A stretch of 64,000 bases of DNA from Planococcus sp. MER TA 32b (GTDB lineage Bacteria; Bacillota; Bacilli; Bacillales_A; Planococcaceae), in NCBI GenBank assembly GCA_023715185.1, contig JAMCAN010000001.1:1612001-1676000 (forward strand), given 5' to 3'. The notes beneath the pieces were generated by a model. The model was not told where the DNA came from, searched no databases, and saw only the letters and a list, made by a program, of their open reading frames with translations. A program made the position numbers and the translations under genes. Shown here one piece after another: positions 44,414-54,817 of the stretch. Numbering within the stretch: position 1 is the stretch's first letter; the number at the start of each line of letters is the position of its first letter.

Positions 44414-45404
44414 TGTTTGTAAATCCTCTATAGGATTGTTTGATTTCCAGATAGGAATCCAATTCTTCGATCACCTGGTATAAGGCGGCCATCGACTGGA
44501 ATTCTTCATGGCTTTTCGGCAGCGGAAGCTCGGAAAATTCTTCCTTTACGACTTCCAGTTTGTCGAGGTAATGATATGCGGTATTGCCCGCATGCACATG
44601 GTCCGCAAGGTCGTTCAGGAAATCCGCAATCAATTGGGCGTGCTTGACGAGGACAGGCAAAGTGGATATTTTCGGCAGAATGCGCTCAATGATTTCAAAT
44701 TGATCCTGGCGCATATCGAAATACCGGTAATACTTATTTTCAAGCCTGGTCACGTGATTTTCTACATCCTGATATGCCAGAGCTTTTGCTTTTTTCAATA
44801 ATTCTTCTGTCTGCATCAGCTCTTTGCCATCCCAGTCACTCTTGCCATCTTTCAGATAAACCGCCATTTCATGCAGGATTTTCGCATAAAGCACTTCTGT
44901 TTGGTACCGGTAATCGTCGAGTTTCTTTTCAATGCTCGGCATGTACATATTGACCAATAACGCTGTACCAAAACCGACTACCATGAGCAGGATTTCATTT
45001 AAAATCAGGCTTCCTGTCAAATTGCCTGCGCTGTAGATGTGAAAAATGATGACGGAACTGGACACAAAGCCATCCGCAAAGCGAAGGCTCACAAGGACAG
45101 GTATGAACAGCAGAATCATCAAGCCGACTACGACAGGATGATAAGCGATTCCTTCCAGAAATATGGAGGCATAACCGATTGCAATCAGACTGGCAATAAA
45201 TCTGGAGAGAGCGGCACGGATGGAACGTTTCTTTGTGGGCTGAATGCAAAGGATTGTCAGAATTCCCGCGGAAACGAAAAATTCGAGCTGCAGCAATTGC
45301 GCCAGTGAAATCGCGAGGATGACACCGACAGCTGTTTTTAATGTACGATAGCCGATCGATAGTCTTTTAAGTTTCAGATTCCTCGCCTCCTCTTGTCCGT
45401 ACAT
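44394..45404 (-). CDS. yqjA: Aromatic acid exporter family protein (YqjA, DUF939)
   Basis: A membrane protein of up to 336 residues: about four helices between residues 20 and 140 (GYRTLKTAVGVILAISL, AGILTILCIQPTKKRSI), then a long cytoplasmic helical domain. The family is annotated as aromatic-acid exporters; the substrate here is not shown. The start is uncertain. The ATG at 45404 comes straight after the T-run of the brxB terminator and has no ribosome site. A CTG at 45377 follows GAGGAGG by 8 bases and matches where related proteins begin. I give the ATG as the outer limit. Confidence 0.82.
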   Translation of the reverse strand: MYGQEEARNLKLKRLSIGYRTLKTAVGVILAISLAQLLQLEFFVSAGILTILCIQPTKKRSIRAALSRFIASLIAIGYASIFLEGIAYHPVVVGLMILLFIPVLVSLRFADGFVSSSVIIFHIYSAGNLTGSLILNEILLMVVGFGTALLVNMYMPSIEKKLDDYRYQTEVLYAKILHEMAVYLKDGKSDWDGKELMQTEELLKKAKALAYQDVENHVTRLENKYYRYFDMRQDQFEIIERILPKISTLPVLVKHAQLIADFLNDLADHVHAGNTAYHYLDKLEVVKEEFSELPLPKSHEEFQSMAALYQVIEELDSYLEIKQSYRGFTNKKTAED

Positions 45405-45438
45405 AAAAAAACGCCCCTTTTTGAGGGGCATTTTCTTT
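45405..45438 (-). terminator. Terminator of brxB
   Basis: AAATGCCCCTC / GGGGCGTTTTTTT on the minus strand, immediately upstream of the first possible ATG of the exporter gene. Confidence 0.85.
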
Positions 45439-45879
45439 TTAGATTTCGTTGCAATGCTCTTCAAACAATGCCTGGATATGGGTAATGACCGACATTGGAT
45501 CATGGCCTTCAATTTCGTGGCGGCCAATTTCATCCACCATTTTTCCGTCTTTGACGATAGCGAAAGATGGGGATGACGGCAAGTGGTCGTCACCGAAGAT
45601 TGCGCGTGCCTGAGCAGTCGCTTCTTTATCCTGGCCGGCAAACACTGTATAAAGATTATCCGGGCGTTTATCGTAATGGACCGCGTGAAGCGCTGCAGGT
45701 CTTGCGATGCCGCCTGCGCATCCGCATACAGAGTTGATCATGACCAGGCTGGTACCCGGCTGGGTCAATGCCTCGTTAACTTCTTCAGGCGTTGTCAGTT
45801 CTTTATAGCCACCGTCGGTAAGTTCTTTGCGGGCTTGTGTTGCTATATCATTCATAAGGAAATTAAAATCCATACTCAA
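45439..45879 (-). CDS. brxB: Bacilliredoxin BrxB (YqiW-like)
   Basis: A 146-residue thioredoxin-fold protein with the bacilliredoxin CGC motif in [14 protein letters not shown]. It removes bacillithiol from oxidised protein thiols. The start is the TTG at 45879, 8 bases after AGGAG; the ATG two codons later is a possible alternative, and a GTG inside the ribosome site was rejected. Own promoter at 45909-45937. The DUF/YphP-type family identity is clear. Confidence 0.92.
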   Translation of the reverse strand: MSMDFNFLMNDIATQARKELTDGGYKELTTPEEVNEALTQPGTSLVMINSVCGCAGGIARPAALHAVHYDKRPDNLYTVFAGQDKEATAQARAIFGDDHLPSSPSFAIVKDGKMVDEIGRHEIEGHDPMSVITHIQALFEEHCNEI

Positions 45880-45908
45880 AGCTATCACTCCTTCTATTAT
45901 CTGTAATT

Positions 45909-45937
45909 ATCATAGCAGGTGTTGGCGTGTTCTGCAA
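45909..45937 (-). promoter_or_regulatory. Promoter of brxB
   Basis: TTGCAG, 17-bp spacer, TATGAT on the minus strand, between the meaB stop and brxB. Confidence 0.6.
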
Positions 45938-45943
45938 AAAAGC

Positions 45944-47011
45944 TTACTCGAATAATTCCTGGATCGCCTGAGCGACTGTCAGCTGTTCGTCCAGTATTTT
46001 CAGTTCCAGTTCTTTGACCATACGGCGTTTCGCCGGGTCTTCGAAAAACCTGCCATATAATTCATCAGTAATCATCGAACGGAACCAATCCTTGGTCTGG
46101 GTTTGTCTGCGCTTATTGAAAATGCCGTTATCTTTGGCGGTTGCCTCGAATTCCTTCGCCATTTCCCAGACATCCTGGATCCCGTTATTTTCTATAGAAG
46201 AGACAGCGAGTGCGCGTGTCTTCCAGTTTTCGGTTGCGGGCTGCAGAAAATGGAGCATCCCTTTATATTCGCGCACCGTTTTTTCCGCCAAAGGCAGATT
46301 CCCGCTGTCGGCTTTATGGACCAGAATGGCATCCGCCAACTCCAGGATTCCTTTTTTCATTCCCTGCAGTTCATCTCCAGCGCCTGTCAATACCAGCAGC
46401 AGGAACATGTCAACCATCCCGCGCACCAAGGTTTCACTCTGGCCGACACCTACCGTTTCCACCAAAATGACGTCATACCCGGCAGCTTCGCAAACCAGCA
46501 TCGTTTCGCGGGTTTTTTTATGGACACCGCCAAGCGTTCCTGCTGTCGGTGATGGACGGATAAAGGCTTTCGGGTTTTTGGCAAGCTGCTCCATCCTGGT
46601 TTTGTCGCCCAGGATGCTTCCGCCCGTAACGGATGAACTCGGATCGATGGCTAATACCGCTACACGGGAACCCAGACCGGTGAGCATTTCACCGAAGGTT
46701 TCGATGAATGTGCTTTTGCCGGCACCCGGAACCCCTGTTATGCCGATGCGAAGGCTGTTGCCGGTGAATGGCAAAAGACTGTTCAATAATGCCTGGCCAT
46801 CTCTTTTATCGGATGGATTCGAACTTTCCAGCAAAGTGATGGCTTTGCCAAGATGCAAACGGGAACCGCTTTTGACGCCTTCAGCTATTTCTTCGATATT
46901 CAGCTTCTTCTTTTCAGGTTTCTTGAATTTTTTCCGCGGCGCCGGCGCCATGCCGTCATGCGCAGCATTCACACCGTCCATGACACGTCTAGAGCCGTTG
47001 TCGCGCTCCAT
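45944..47011 (-). CDS. meaB: Methylmalonyl-CoA mutase-associated GTPase MeaB
   Basis: A 355-residue G3E-family GTPase that guards loading and repair of the B12 cofactor of methylmalonyl-CoA mutase. P-loop GVPGAGKST, Walker B-like LAIDPSS, ETVGVGQSE and the base-recognition HKAD are present. An N-terminal extension of about 40 basic residues (PRKKFKKPEKKK) is longer than I expect. The ATG overlaps the mutB stop (TGATG). Confidence 0.94.
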   Translation of the reverse strand: MERDNGSRRVMDGVNAAHDGMAPAPRKKFKKPEKKKLNIEEIAEGVKSGSRLHLGKAITLLESSNPSDKRDGQALLNSLLPFTGNSLRIGITGVPGAGKSTFIETFGEMLTGLGSRVAVLAIDPSSSVTGGSILGDKTRMEQLAKNPKAFIRPSPTAGTLGGVHKKTRETMLVCEAAGYDVILVETVGVGQSETLVRGMVDMFLLLVLTGAGDELQGMKKGILELADAILVHKADSGNLPLAEKTVREYKGMLHFLQPATENWKTRALAVSSIENNGIQDVWEMAKEFEATAKDNGIFNKRRQTQTKDWFRSMITDELYGRFFEDPAKRRMVKELELKILDEQLTVAQAIQELFE

Positions 47012-49158
47012 CAGTCCGCCACTTCCTCGTATCCGAGGCGCACATAGATTTCTTCGATCACTTTTTGGGCGGCGACCGGAATCACCGTACCTGGTCCGAA
47101 AATGGCACTTGCTCCGTTGTTGCGCAGGAATTCATAATCCTGCGCGGGAATTACGCCGCCGACTACAATCAGAATATCTTCACGTCCCAGTTTTTTCAGC
47201 TCTGCCGCAAGATCCGGCACCAATGTCCGATGGCCTGCCGCAAGGGAACTTACACCGATTACATGGACGTCATTTTCCGCTGCCTGCTGGGCCGTTTCCG
47301 CAGGCGTCTGGAAAAGAGGTCCGATATCCACATCAAAGCCCAGGTCAGCGAAAGCGGTGGCAATGATCTTCGCGCCGCGGTCATGGCCGTCCTGCCCCAT
47401 CTTAGCAACCAGGATACGGGGTCTTCTGCCTTCATTTTCAATAAAGTCTTCCGTCATTTCCTTGACGGTTTCAATTTCCTGCTGATTGGAGAAGTTTGAA
47501 CTGTATACGCCGCTCACTGAACGGATCACCGCCTTATGTCTGGCGGATGCGAGTTCGATTGCATCGGAAATTTCACCGAGTGTCGCTCTTTCACGGGCAG
47601 CTTTTACCGCACATTCAAGAATATTTTCATTTCCTTCTTTCGCAGCGGCTGTGAGTTCATCAAGTGCCTGTTTCACTCCATCCCTGTCTCGTTTCGCTTT
47701 CGCCATCTCGATGCGTTCAATCTGCTTCTTGCGCACCATCGTATTATCGATATTCAAGATATCAATCGGGTCTTCCTGGTCAAGACGATAGCGGTTGACG
47801 CCGATAATGGATTCTTCGCCCGAATCGATCTGCGCCTGTTTCTTCGCTGCCGCTTCTTCGATGCGCATTTTCGGCAGACCTGTTTCAATCGCTTTTGCCA
47901 TGCCGCCGAGCTCTTCGACTTCTTCGATCAATTCCCATGCTTTGTCGGTCAATTGCTTTGTCAGTCTTTCTACATAGAAAGAACCACCCCATGGATCGAT
48001 GACATTGGTCATTCCCGTTTCTTCCTGCAGGAACAACTGCGTATTGCGGGCAATACGGGCAGAAAAATCTGTCGGGAGCGCTATCGCTTCATCAAGTGCG
48101 TTGGTATGGAGTGATTGTGTATGCCCCATTGCGGCAGCATTCGCTTCAAGCAAAGTACGCGTTACATTATTGAAAGGATCCTGCTCGGTCAGACTCCAGC
48201 CTGAAGTTTGGGAATGCGTGCGCAACGCCAAAGATTTCGGATTTTGCGGATTGAATGACTTCATCATTTTGGCCCATATTTCACGGGCAGCGCGCATTTT
48301 CGCCACTTCCATGAAATAATTCATGCCGATGCCCCAGAAGAACGACAGCCGGGGAGCAAATGAATCGATGCCGATACCCGCTTCCAAGCCGGTACGCACA
48401 TATTCCAAACCATCAGCAAGCGTATAGGCAAGCTCAATATCAGCAGTCGCTCCCGCTTCCTGGATATGATAGCCGGAGATGGAGATCGAATTGAACTTCG
48501 GCATATTCTTCGACGTGTATTCAAATATATCCGCGATGATTTTCATCGACATTGCCGGCGGATAGATATACGTATTGCGCACCATATACTCTTTCAAAAT
48601 ATCATTCTGAATCGTGCCGGCCAATTGGTCCGGCGTCACTCCCTGCTCTTCAGCCGCTACGATGAAAAACGCCATGATCGGAAGAACCGCTCCGTTCATT
48701 GTCATGGAGACGGACATTTTATCAAGCGGTATGCCGTCGAACAGGATCTTCATATCTTCAACACTGTCAATTGCCACACCGGCTTTTCCGACATCCCCGA
48801 CCACACGTGGATGGTCTGAATCATAGCCGCGGTGGGTAGCCAGGTCGAATGCGACAGACAGCCCTTTTTGGCCCATCGCCAGATTGCGGCGGTAAAAGGC
48901 ATTGCTTTCCTCAGCTGTTGAGAATCCCGCATACTGGCGGACTGTCCACGGCCTTGAAGTATACATGGTCGGATACGGCCCGCGGATATATGGAGCGTAG
49001 CCCGGCAAAGAATCTTCAATTCCGGAAGTATCTTCCGCAGAATACGCCGGCTTAATGGCTATCCCTTCATTTGTCAGGAAATCTTCACCGGTTACGGTTG
49101 CATCCGGATTGGAGGTGAATTTTTTCATATCGACTTTGGAAAAATCGGGTTTGGTCAT
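47011..49158 (-). CDS. mutB: Methylmalonyl-CoA mutase large subunit
   Basis: A 715-residue adenosylcobalamin enzyme that isomerises (R)-methylmalonyl-CoA to succinyl-CoA. The TIM-barrel part has [18 protein letters not shown] and [10 protein letters not shown]. The C-terminal B12 domain has the base-off motif D-x-H-x-x-G in GQDGHDRG, plus SLAAGH and GGVIP. Full length, with one base between the mutA stop and its start. Confidence 0.96.
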   Translation of the reverse strand: MTKPDFSKVDMKKFTSNPDATVTGEDFLTNEGIAIKPAYSAEDTSGIEDSLPGYAPYIRGPYPTMYTSRPWTVRQYAGFSTAEESNAFYRRNLAMGQKGLSVAFDLATHRGYDSDHPRVVGDVGKAGVAIDSVEDMKILFDGIPLDKMSVSMTMNGAVLPIMAFFIVAAEEQGVTPDQLAGTIQNDILKEYMVRNTYIYPPAMSMKIIADIFEYTSKNMPKFNSISISGYHIQEAGATADIELAYTLADGLEYVRTGLEAGIGIDSFAPRLSFFWGIGMNYFMEVAKMRAAREIWAKMMKSFNPQNPKSLALRTHSQTSGWSLTEQDPFNNVTRTLLEANAAAMGHTQSLHTNALDEAIALPTDFSARIARNTQLFLQEETGMTNVIDPWGGSFYVERLTKQLTDKAWELIEEVEELGGMAKAIETGLPKMRIEEAAAKKQAQIDSGEESIIGVNRYRLDQEDPIDILNIDNTMVRKKQIERIEMAKAKRDRDGVKQALDELTAAAKEGNENILECAVKAARERATLGEISDAIELASARHKAVIRSVSGVYSSNFSNQQEIETVKEMTEDFIENEGRRPRILVAKMGQDGHDRGAKIIATAFADLGFDVDIGPLFQTPAETAQQAAENDVHVIGVSSLAAGHRTLVPDLAAELKKLGREDILIVVGGVIPAQDYEFLRNNGASAIFGPGTVIPVAAQKVIEEIYVRLGYEEVAD

Positions 49159-49159
49159 A

Positions 49160-50854
49160 TTATAGCGCCTTCTTTCCTAAGTTCAGAATCTGTTCCAGCT
49201 TCTCGACGATATTCTGTCCTGAATAGACAGCATCAGACAACGAAGATGATTTCCAGGAGCCCATCTGCTCCGCTGGGTATTTGCCTGCTACGTCAAGGAC
49301 CGCTGTGCTGTTGATTGCAGGAATGATCGACTCCAGTTTGTCCTGAGCCCCGCAAAGCACCGCATAATCAAATTGATGTTCAGCCAGATAGCTGTTAAGT
49401 GCTTCGGCATCATTGAATTGAGGACTGATTTCCGGCTCTATGCCGCCGACTGCCAATAGCCCTTCCACGAAATCGGATTTTGCTTTGACATCTTTTAACG
49501 GTCCCAAATGGATGATCGCTGTTTTCAATTCAACTTCACGGCTTCTTGCGCGAAGCTTTTCAAACGGTGTCGCCAAACGTTTGGCAGTAATATATTCCAA
49601 ATGGCTGCTGTCGATGGAATGGTCTTTTACAGCTTCCTGCGGATTGGCATAAATATTAGTGCCGATCAATGAAATTTTACGTTCGGCCGCGAGTTTTTTG
49701 CGTTCAAGCCATTTCCCCTGAATATCGTCAGCCAGCCAGCCTGATTTGATCACTTCAGAATAGCCCCCGGCTTCTTCGATCTCAAGAAAATAATTCCACG
49801 ATGCTTCTATATACTCGTTCGTCAGCTGCTCAACAAAATAGGATCCTGCCGATGCGTCCAGCACACGCGAAGCATGGCTTTCTTCTTTGATGACCAATTG
49901 CACATTGCGGGCGATTCTGCGGCTCGACGGCTGAGACACCGTAAGAAAATCATGGGGATGAACCGTGTGGGCATCTGTACCGCCCAGCACTGCCGCAAAA
50001 CTGGCATTACCGGCGCGCAGCAAGTTGACATAAGGATCAAGCTTGGAATAGGAACGTACGGAAGTTTCAGTATAAACAGGAATATTTACCGCTTCTTCCC
50101 CGTACGCTTCACTGAACGCTTTCCATAAACCGCGGAATGCGCGAAGTTTGGCGATTTCCTGGAAGAACTGGGTGTCTACTGCAAAACGGATCCACGTCTT
50201 CGCGGCTGCTTCTTTATAATTGCCATCTTTAATCGTTTCAGCCAGTATACTCAAAGCCACACCTAATTCATGGATGATTGTTCCGCCAGCGTGGTGGACC
50301 GGAATGGTATCAACCAGACGCGTTCTGACATTTCCCGGGGCAGCTGTCTCTTCCTCCGAGAAAACCACGCCTCTTAATTGGCTGTGCTGTGTTTCTTCAA
50401 TAAAGTCAAATACCCGCAAAATTTCTGTGTCTTCGGCTGTCAATTTAAAATAGAAAGGGTGTTTGATCAGGAGTTCCGCTAATTGTTTAAGGTCCCTGTC
50501 AGTCCAGTTGAATGCTTTTGAGCTGGTATAAACCACCATATCATTGCCTTTCAACAGATCTTCTTTAGTTTTTAGCAGGAAATCTTCTGGAGAATCGGAT
50601 AAAACTTCCTGGGCAATCATCCAGCCCGCTTCTTTTTTACCGCTTCGTACTGCTTCCTGCTGAAAAGCGGGAAGGTCTCCCAAAGCCTCAAGCATATCTT
50701 TCGTATATAAAGGTTCCAATTCTACGCCTTCAATTGTCTGGGTTTTTAATGTTGGATCGACCGGCTTGCCGCCAATTGCTTTTTCAGCAGCCTGCCGCCA
50801 ATCTTCGTATGTACGTTTCGGAAAATCCGTTTGTTTCATCGAATCAATCTTCAA
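49160..50854 (-). CDS. mutA: Methylmalonyl-CoA mutase small subunit
   Basis: A 564-residue homologue of the large subunit that forms the heterodimer without binding B12. The barrel is present ([22 protein letters not shown]), and the C-terminal B12-like domain lacks the D-x-H-x-x-G motif, as expected for MutA. The start is a TTG 7 bases after GGGAGGG; an ATG five codons later is possible. B. subtilis 168 has no mutAB, so this is an insertion between bkdB and brxB relative to that genome. Confidence 0.93.
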   Translation of the reverse strand: MKIDSMKQTDFPKRTYEDWRQAAEKAIGGKPVDPTLKTQTIEGVELEPLYTKDMLEALGDLPAFQQEAVRSGKKEAGWMIAQEVLSDSPEDFLLKTKEDLLKGNDMVVYTSSKAFNWTDRDLKQLAELLIKHPFYFKLTAEDTEILRVFDFIEETQHSQLRGVVFSEEETAAPGNVRTRLVDTIPVHHAGGTIIHELGVALSILAETIKDGNYKEAAAKTWIRFAVDTQFFQEIAKLRAFRGLWKAFSEAYGEEAVNIPVYTETSVRSYSKLDPYVNLLRAGNASFAAVLGGTDAHTVHPHDFLTVSQPSSRRIARNVQLVIKEESHASRVLDASAGSYFVEQLTNEYIEASWNYFLEIEEAGGYSEVIKSGWLADDIQGKWLERKKLAAERKISLIGTNIYANPQEAVKDHSIDSSHLEYITAKRLATPFEKLRARSREVELKTAIIHLGPLKDVKAKSDFVEGLLAVGGIEPEISPQFNDAEALNSYLAEHQFDYAVLCGAQDKLESIIPAINSTAVLDVAGKYPAEQMGSWKSSSLSDAVYSGQNIVEKLEQILNLGKKAL

Positions 50855-50925
50855 AATATTCCCTCCCTCATCTATCTCTTCTTCATTTTACCTGAGAACG
50901 CCGGTCTATTAAAGCCAAAAAAGCT

Positions 50926-50957
50926 TGAAGTCCGGAGACTTCAAGCTTTTTAACATT
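50926..50957. terminator. Terminator between bkdB repeats and mutA
   Basis: Long stem AAGCTTGAAGTC/GACTTCAAGCTT with T-run on the minus strand. It would end the bkd transcript, so mutAB should have its own promoter within 50858-50925 (a TAAAAT is seen, without a good -35). Confidence 0.85.
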
Positions 50958-50959
50958 AT

Positions 50960-51192
50960 TAGGACTCCAGCGGCCCAGTTCTTCGGAATATAAGCCACTT
51001 CAGCTGCGCGGTCATGACCGCTACGCTGATTCGTCTTATGCCTTTCGGAGCTTAACGGGCACTTTCGCTTTTCTTTGTCCAGACTCCAGCGGCCCAACTC
51101 TTCGGGTCATAAGTCAACTCAGCTGCGCGGTCAGGACCGCTACGCTGATTCGTCTTATGCCTTTCAGAGCTGAACGGGCGCTTTCGCTTTTC
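50960..51192 (-). repeat. Family A repeat, two tandem units
   Basis: On the minus strand the units start GAAAAGCGAAAG and end GGAGTCTGGACAA; the first starts in the base after the bkdB TAA. Cores share GCATAAGACGAATCAGCGTAGCGG. Together with the terminator they fill the gap 50855-51192. Confidence 0.8.
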
Positions 51193-52530
51193 TTAATATA
51201 CTGAAGTATTTTCTTTCGACATATTCTCAAGGATTTCTTTAACGCGTCCAAGGAATTGGCCGCAAACTAATCCGTCAAGAACACGGTGGTCAAGAGAAAG
51301 ACACAGGTTAACCATGTCGCGGGCTGCAATCATGCCGTTATCCATGATCATCGGGCGCTTAACAATCGATTCCACCTGGACAATCGCCGCCTGTGGATGG
51401 TTGATGATCCCCATCGACTGGACAGAACCGAACGACCCTGTGTTATTGACTGTAAATGTGCCGCCCTGCATTTCAGCTGAACCGAGTTTTCCGGAACGCG
51501 CTTTCAAAGCCAGCTCATTGATTTCCTTGCCGATGCCTTTGACGGATTTTTCATCCGCGTCTTTGATGACCGGCACGAATAATGCGTTATCGGAAGCAAC
51601 AGCAATTGAAATATTGATATCTTTCTTCTGGATGATCTTATCTCCAGCCCACATTGAATTCATCATCGGGAATTCTTTCAATGCCTGGGAGATCGCTTTT
51701 ACGAAGAAAGCGAAATAAGTGATATTGAATCCTTCTTTTTTCTTGAAATCGCCTTTGATCGAGTCGCGGTATTGGACCAGGTTTGTAACATCGACTTCAA
51801 TCATCATCCATGCATGCGGAGCTTCGTGTTTGCTCTTCAGCATATTTGCAGCGATTGCACGGCGAACGCCGGTAACCGGAATCTCTACATCTCCAGGAGC
51901 ACTTTGGATCGGTGCTGATGGAGCTTTCTGTGCGGGTGCTGAAGGTGCAGTCCGCTCTTGGGCTGGTTCTTCAGTCTGTTGTGAAGAAGCCGCTGGAGCG
52001 TCACCAGCTTTTGGTATATTGCCGCTTTCAATCAAAGCCATGATATCTTTGCGGGTAATACGCCCTTCATTGCCGGATCCTTCAACTTGCGTCAAATCGA
52101 TATCATTTTCCTGAGCCAAACGCATCACGGCTGGAGAATAACGCGCTTTTGAGCCGCTTGCTTTAACGGGCTGTGAAGATCCTTTTTCACCTTTCAGGCC
52201 TTCTGTCGGTTTTGCGCCGGCAGCTGGCATCTCATTGGCTTTTTCATCTGCAGCCGGTTTCGCTTCCTCCACCGGTTCAGAATCTCCGCCTTCAGTTTCG
52301 ATTGTGCAGACAATTTCACCGACAGACAAGGTATCGCCTTCTGCAGCGACCAATTCCTTGATCGTTCCTGTAAATGAAGAAGGCACTTCCGCAGTTACTT
52401 TATCCGTATTCACTTCAGCAAGTGCATCATACTTGTTGACGTGGTCGCCAGGAGCAACGAGCCATTTTTCAATCGTTCCTTCAGTGACACTTTCGCCAAG
52501 TTGAGGCATTTTGATATTTTCAATAGCCAA
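51193..52530 (-). CDS. bkdB: Branched-chain 2-oxoacid dehydrogenase E2 (dihydrolipoamide acyltransferase)
   Basis: A 445-residue E2 protein. The N-terminal lipoyl domain has the lysine in EVNTDKVTAEV; a linker rich in Ala, Pro and Glu follows, then the E1/E3-binding domain (SPAVMRLAQENDIDL) and the catalytic domain ending SLDHRVLDG with the active-site His. TTG start at 52530, 7 bases after AAAGGAGG; the open frame continues upstream only through the repeat units and is not protein. Flanked on both sides by family A pairs. Confidence 0.95.
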   Translation of the reverse strand: MAIENIKMPQLGESVTEGTIEKWLVAPGDHVNKYDALAEVNTDKVTAEVPSSFTGTIKELVAAEGDTLSVGEIVCTIETEGGDSEPVEEAKPAADEKANEMPAAGAKPTEGLKGEKGSSQPVKASGSKARYSPAVMRLAQENDIDLTQVEGSGNEGRITRKDIMALIESGNIPKAGDAPAASSQQTEEPAQERTAPSAPAQKAPSAPIQSAPGDVEIPVTGVRRAIAANMLKSKHEAPHAWMMIEVDVTNLVQYRDSIKGDFKKKEGFNITYFAFFVKAISQALKEFPMMNSMWAGDKIIQKKDINISIAVASDNALFVPVIKDADEKSVKGIGKEINELALKARSGKLGSAEMQGGTFTVNNTGSFGSVQSMGIINHPQAAIVQVESIVKRPMIMDNGMIAARDMVNLCLSLDHRVLDGLVCGQFLGRVKEILENMSKENTSVY

Positions 52531-52569
52531 AGGGGTTCCTCCTTTTTGTTGTTCTATTCGAGTGTCCGG

Positions 52570-52814
52570 TGTCCAGACTCTAACTGCCCAGCTCTTCGGG
52601 TCATAAGCCAGCCCAGCTGCCGTGGCAAAGAATGCCACTCTGCTGTTCCGTCTTATGCCTTTCAGAGCTTAACGGGCGTTGTCGCTTTTCTTCTGTCCAG
52701 ACTCCAACTGCCCAGCTCTTCGGGTCATAAGCCAGCCCAGCTGCCGTGGCAAAGAACGCCACTCTGCTGTTCCGTCTTATGCCTTTCAGAGCTTAACGGG
52801 CGTTGTCGCTTTTC
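52570..52814 (-). repeat. Family A repeat, two nearly identical tandem units inside the bkd operon
   Basis: Two units of about 124 bp that differ at only a few bases (for example AATGCCACTC against AACGCCACTC). The first begins in the base after the TAA of bkdAB. They separate bkdAB from bkdB by 284 bp in an otherwise tight operon. Confidence 0.85.
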
Positions 52815-53798
52815 TTAGTATTCAGCCAGATCACGCATCGCTTTTTCCACTTTATCCGGGTTGATCATGAAGAATTTCTCCATGGTCGGTGCATACGGCA
52901 TTGCGGGAACATCCGGTCCGGCAAGACGCTGAATTGGCGCATCAAGATCGAACAGGCAGTTTTCAGCGATGATCGCCGCAACTTCCCCGATGATGCTTCC
53001 TTCTTTATTGTCTTCAGTGACCAGAAGCACTTTCCCTGTTTTCTTAGCAGCTTCGATGATCGCTTCTTTATCCAATGGATAAATTGTGCGAAGGTCGAGG
53101 ATATGCGCAGAGTAGCCATCTTCCGCTAGACGTTCAGCAGCCTGCAAAGCGAAGTGGACAGCTAAACCGTATGTGATGACTGTGATATCTTCACCTTCAC
53201 GTTTAACGTCCGCTTTCCCGATTTCAATAGTGTAGTCGTCTTCCGGCACTTCGCCTTTAATAAGACGGTAAGCGCGCTTATGCTCAAAGAACATAACCGG
53301 ATCTTCGTCGCGGATAGCCGCTTTCAAAAGACCTTTGGCGTCATAAGGCGTTGACGGGATGACAATTTTCAGACCAGGCTGATTGGCGAATACCGCTTCC
53401 ACGGATTGTGAATGGTAGAGCGCGCCGTGCACGCCGCCGCCGAATGGAGCGCGGAAAACGATCGGGCAAGACCAGTCATTGTTTGAACGGTAACGGATGC
53501 GGGAAGCCTCGGAAATGATCTGGTTCACAGCAGGCATGATAAAATCGGCGAATTGCATTTCAGCAATCGGACGGAGTCCATACATGGCTGCACCGATCCC
53601 GACCCCTGCAATAGCTGATTCAGCAAGAGGCGTATCAAGGACACGGTCTTCCCCGAATTGATCGTAAAGGCCGGCAGTCGCTTTGAAGACGCCGCCTTTT
53701 TTACCGACATCTTCTCCGAGAACGAATACGTTATCGTCACGTTCCATCTCTTCTTTCATGGCGAGCGTTATGGCGTCAATATAATTCATTACTGCCAT
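52815..53798 (-). CDS. bkdAB: Branched-chain 2-oxoacid dehydrogenase E1 beta
   Basis: A 327-residue transketolase-like subunit. FVLGEDVGKKGGVFKAT, RVLDTPLAESAIAGVGIGAA, and the C-terminal GPDVPAMPYAPTMEK are family segments. It forms the thiamine-diphosphate site with E1 alpha. Starts by overlapping the E1 alpha stop (TAATG). Confidence 0.95.
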   Translation of the reverse strand: MAVMNYIDAITLAMKEEMERDDNVFVLGEDVGKKGGVFKATAGLYDQFGEDRVLDTPLAESAIAGVGIGAAMYGLRPIAEMQFADFIMPAVNQIISEASRIRYRSNNDWSCPIVFRAPFGGGVHGALYHSQSVEAVFANQPGLKIVIPSTPYDAKGLLKAAIRDEDPVMFFEHKRAYRLIKGEVPEDDYTIEIGKADVKREGEDITVITYGLAVHFALQAAERLAEDGYSAHILDLRTIYPLDKEAIIEAAKKTGKVLLVTEDNKEGSIIGEVAAIIAENCLFDLDAPIQRLAGPDVPAMPYAPTMEKFFMINPDKVEKAMRDLAEY

Positions 53799-54802
53799 TA
53801 TTCGTTCCCTCCTTTTTCTGCATAGACATATTTCATTGCATCTTCAGGCGCCGCATAAGGTGCGTTTTCAGCATAGTCGGTTGCTTCGTTGACTACCGCC
53901 ATGATGCGGTCGTTGATTTCTTTTTCAAGCTCATCATTGAGGATGTTATTTTCCTTCAGGTATGCACCGAACAGAAGTATTGGATCCTTCTCTTTTTGTG
54001 CAGCAAGTTCATCCGCTGAACGGTATTGTCTGTGATCATCATCTGATGAGTGCGCAGTCATGCGTTCTGAAACGGTTTCGATCAAACTTGGCCCTTCGCC
54101 GCGGCGAGCGCGATCAGCTGCTTCTTTGACGTGTTTGTACACTTCAATCGGGTCATTGCCGTCGATTGTAACACCCGGCATGCCATATCCGATTGCGCGG
54201 TCCGAAACGTTCTTGCTCGCAATTTGACGTTCGAAAGGAACGGAAATCGCGTATTTATTGTTTTCCACCATAATGATGACCGGTAATTTATGGACACCGG
54301 CAAAGTTCATGCCTTCATGGAAATCTCCCTGGTTGGATGAACCTTCACCAAGTGTCGTGAAAGTGATGAAATCCTGTTTTTTCATTTTCCCGGCCAAAGC
54401 AACACCGACAGCATGAGGAAGCTGGGTCGTTACTGGCGAAGAGCCTGTCAGGATACGGTTTTTCTTCTGTCCGAAGTGGCCAGGCATCTGGCGTCCGCCC
54501 GAGTTCGGGTCTTCTGCTTTCGCAAAAGCGGAAAGCATCAAATCTTTCGGTGTCATGCCGAAATGCAGGACGACCCCCATATCGCGGTAATAAGGAGCGA
54601 TATAATCTTTTTCGTTATCCAATGCGAAAGCTGCGCCTACTTGAGCTGCTTCCTGGCCTTGGCACGAAATTACGAATGGGATTTTACCCGCTCGGTTCAA
54701 GAGCCACATACGCTCATCGACACGGCGCGCCATTAGCATCGTTTCATACATTTTCAGTACATCGTCATTCGACAAACCAATTTCTTCGTGTTTAGCTGAC
54801 AT
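53798..54802 (-). CDS. bkdAA: Branched-chain 2-oxoacid dehydrogenase E1 alpha
   Basis: A 334-residue thiamine-diphosphate subunit with the binding motif in [32 protein letters not shown]-like form (GEGSSNQGD...NN) and the loop [11 protein letters not shown] where serines are phosphorylated in eukaryotic homologues. It decarboxylates 2-oxoacids from Val, Leu and Ile. ATG 8 bases after AAAGGAGG. Confidence 0.95.
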   Translation of the reverse strand: [334 protein letters not shown]

Positions 54803-54817
54803 TCAAAATTTCCTCCT

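Noticed and set aside
46014-47366. 450-codon open frame antisense to meaB and the mutB end
   Set aside because: It mirrors a strongly biased coding strand, has low-complexity Ser/Pro-rich content and no ribosome site, and meaB/mutB are clear genes.
52530-52638. N-terminal extension of bkdB through the repeat
   Set aside because: The extra codons are family A repeat sequence; the TTG at 52530 has AAAGGAGG and matches the usual E2 start.
50960-52814. Tandem repeats as a possible CRISPR array
   Set aside because: The units are about 120 bp, adjacent without unique spacers, and no cas genes are present.
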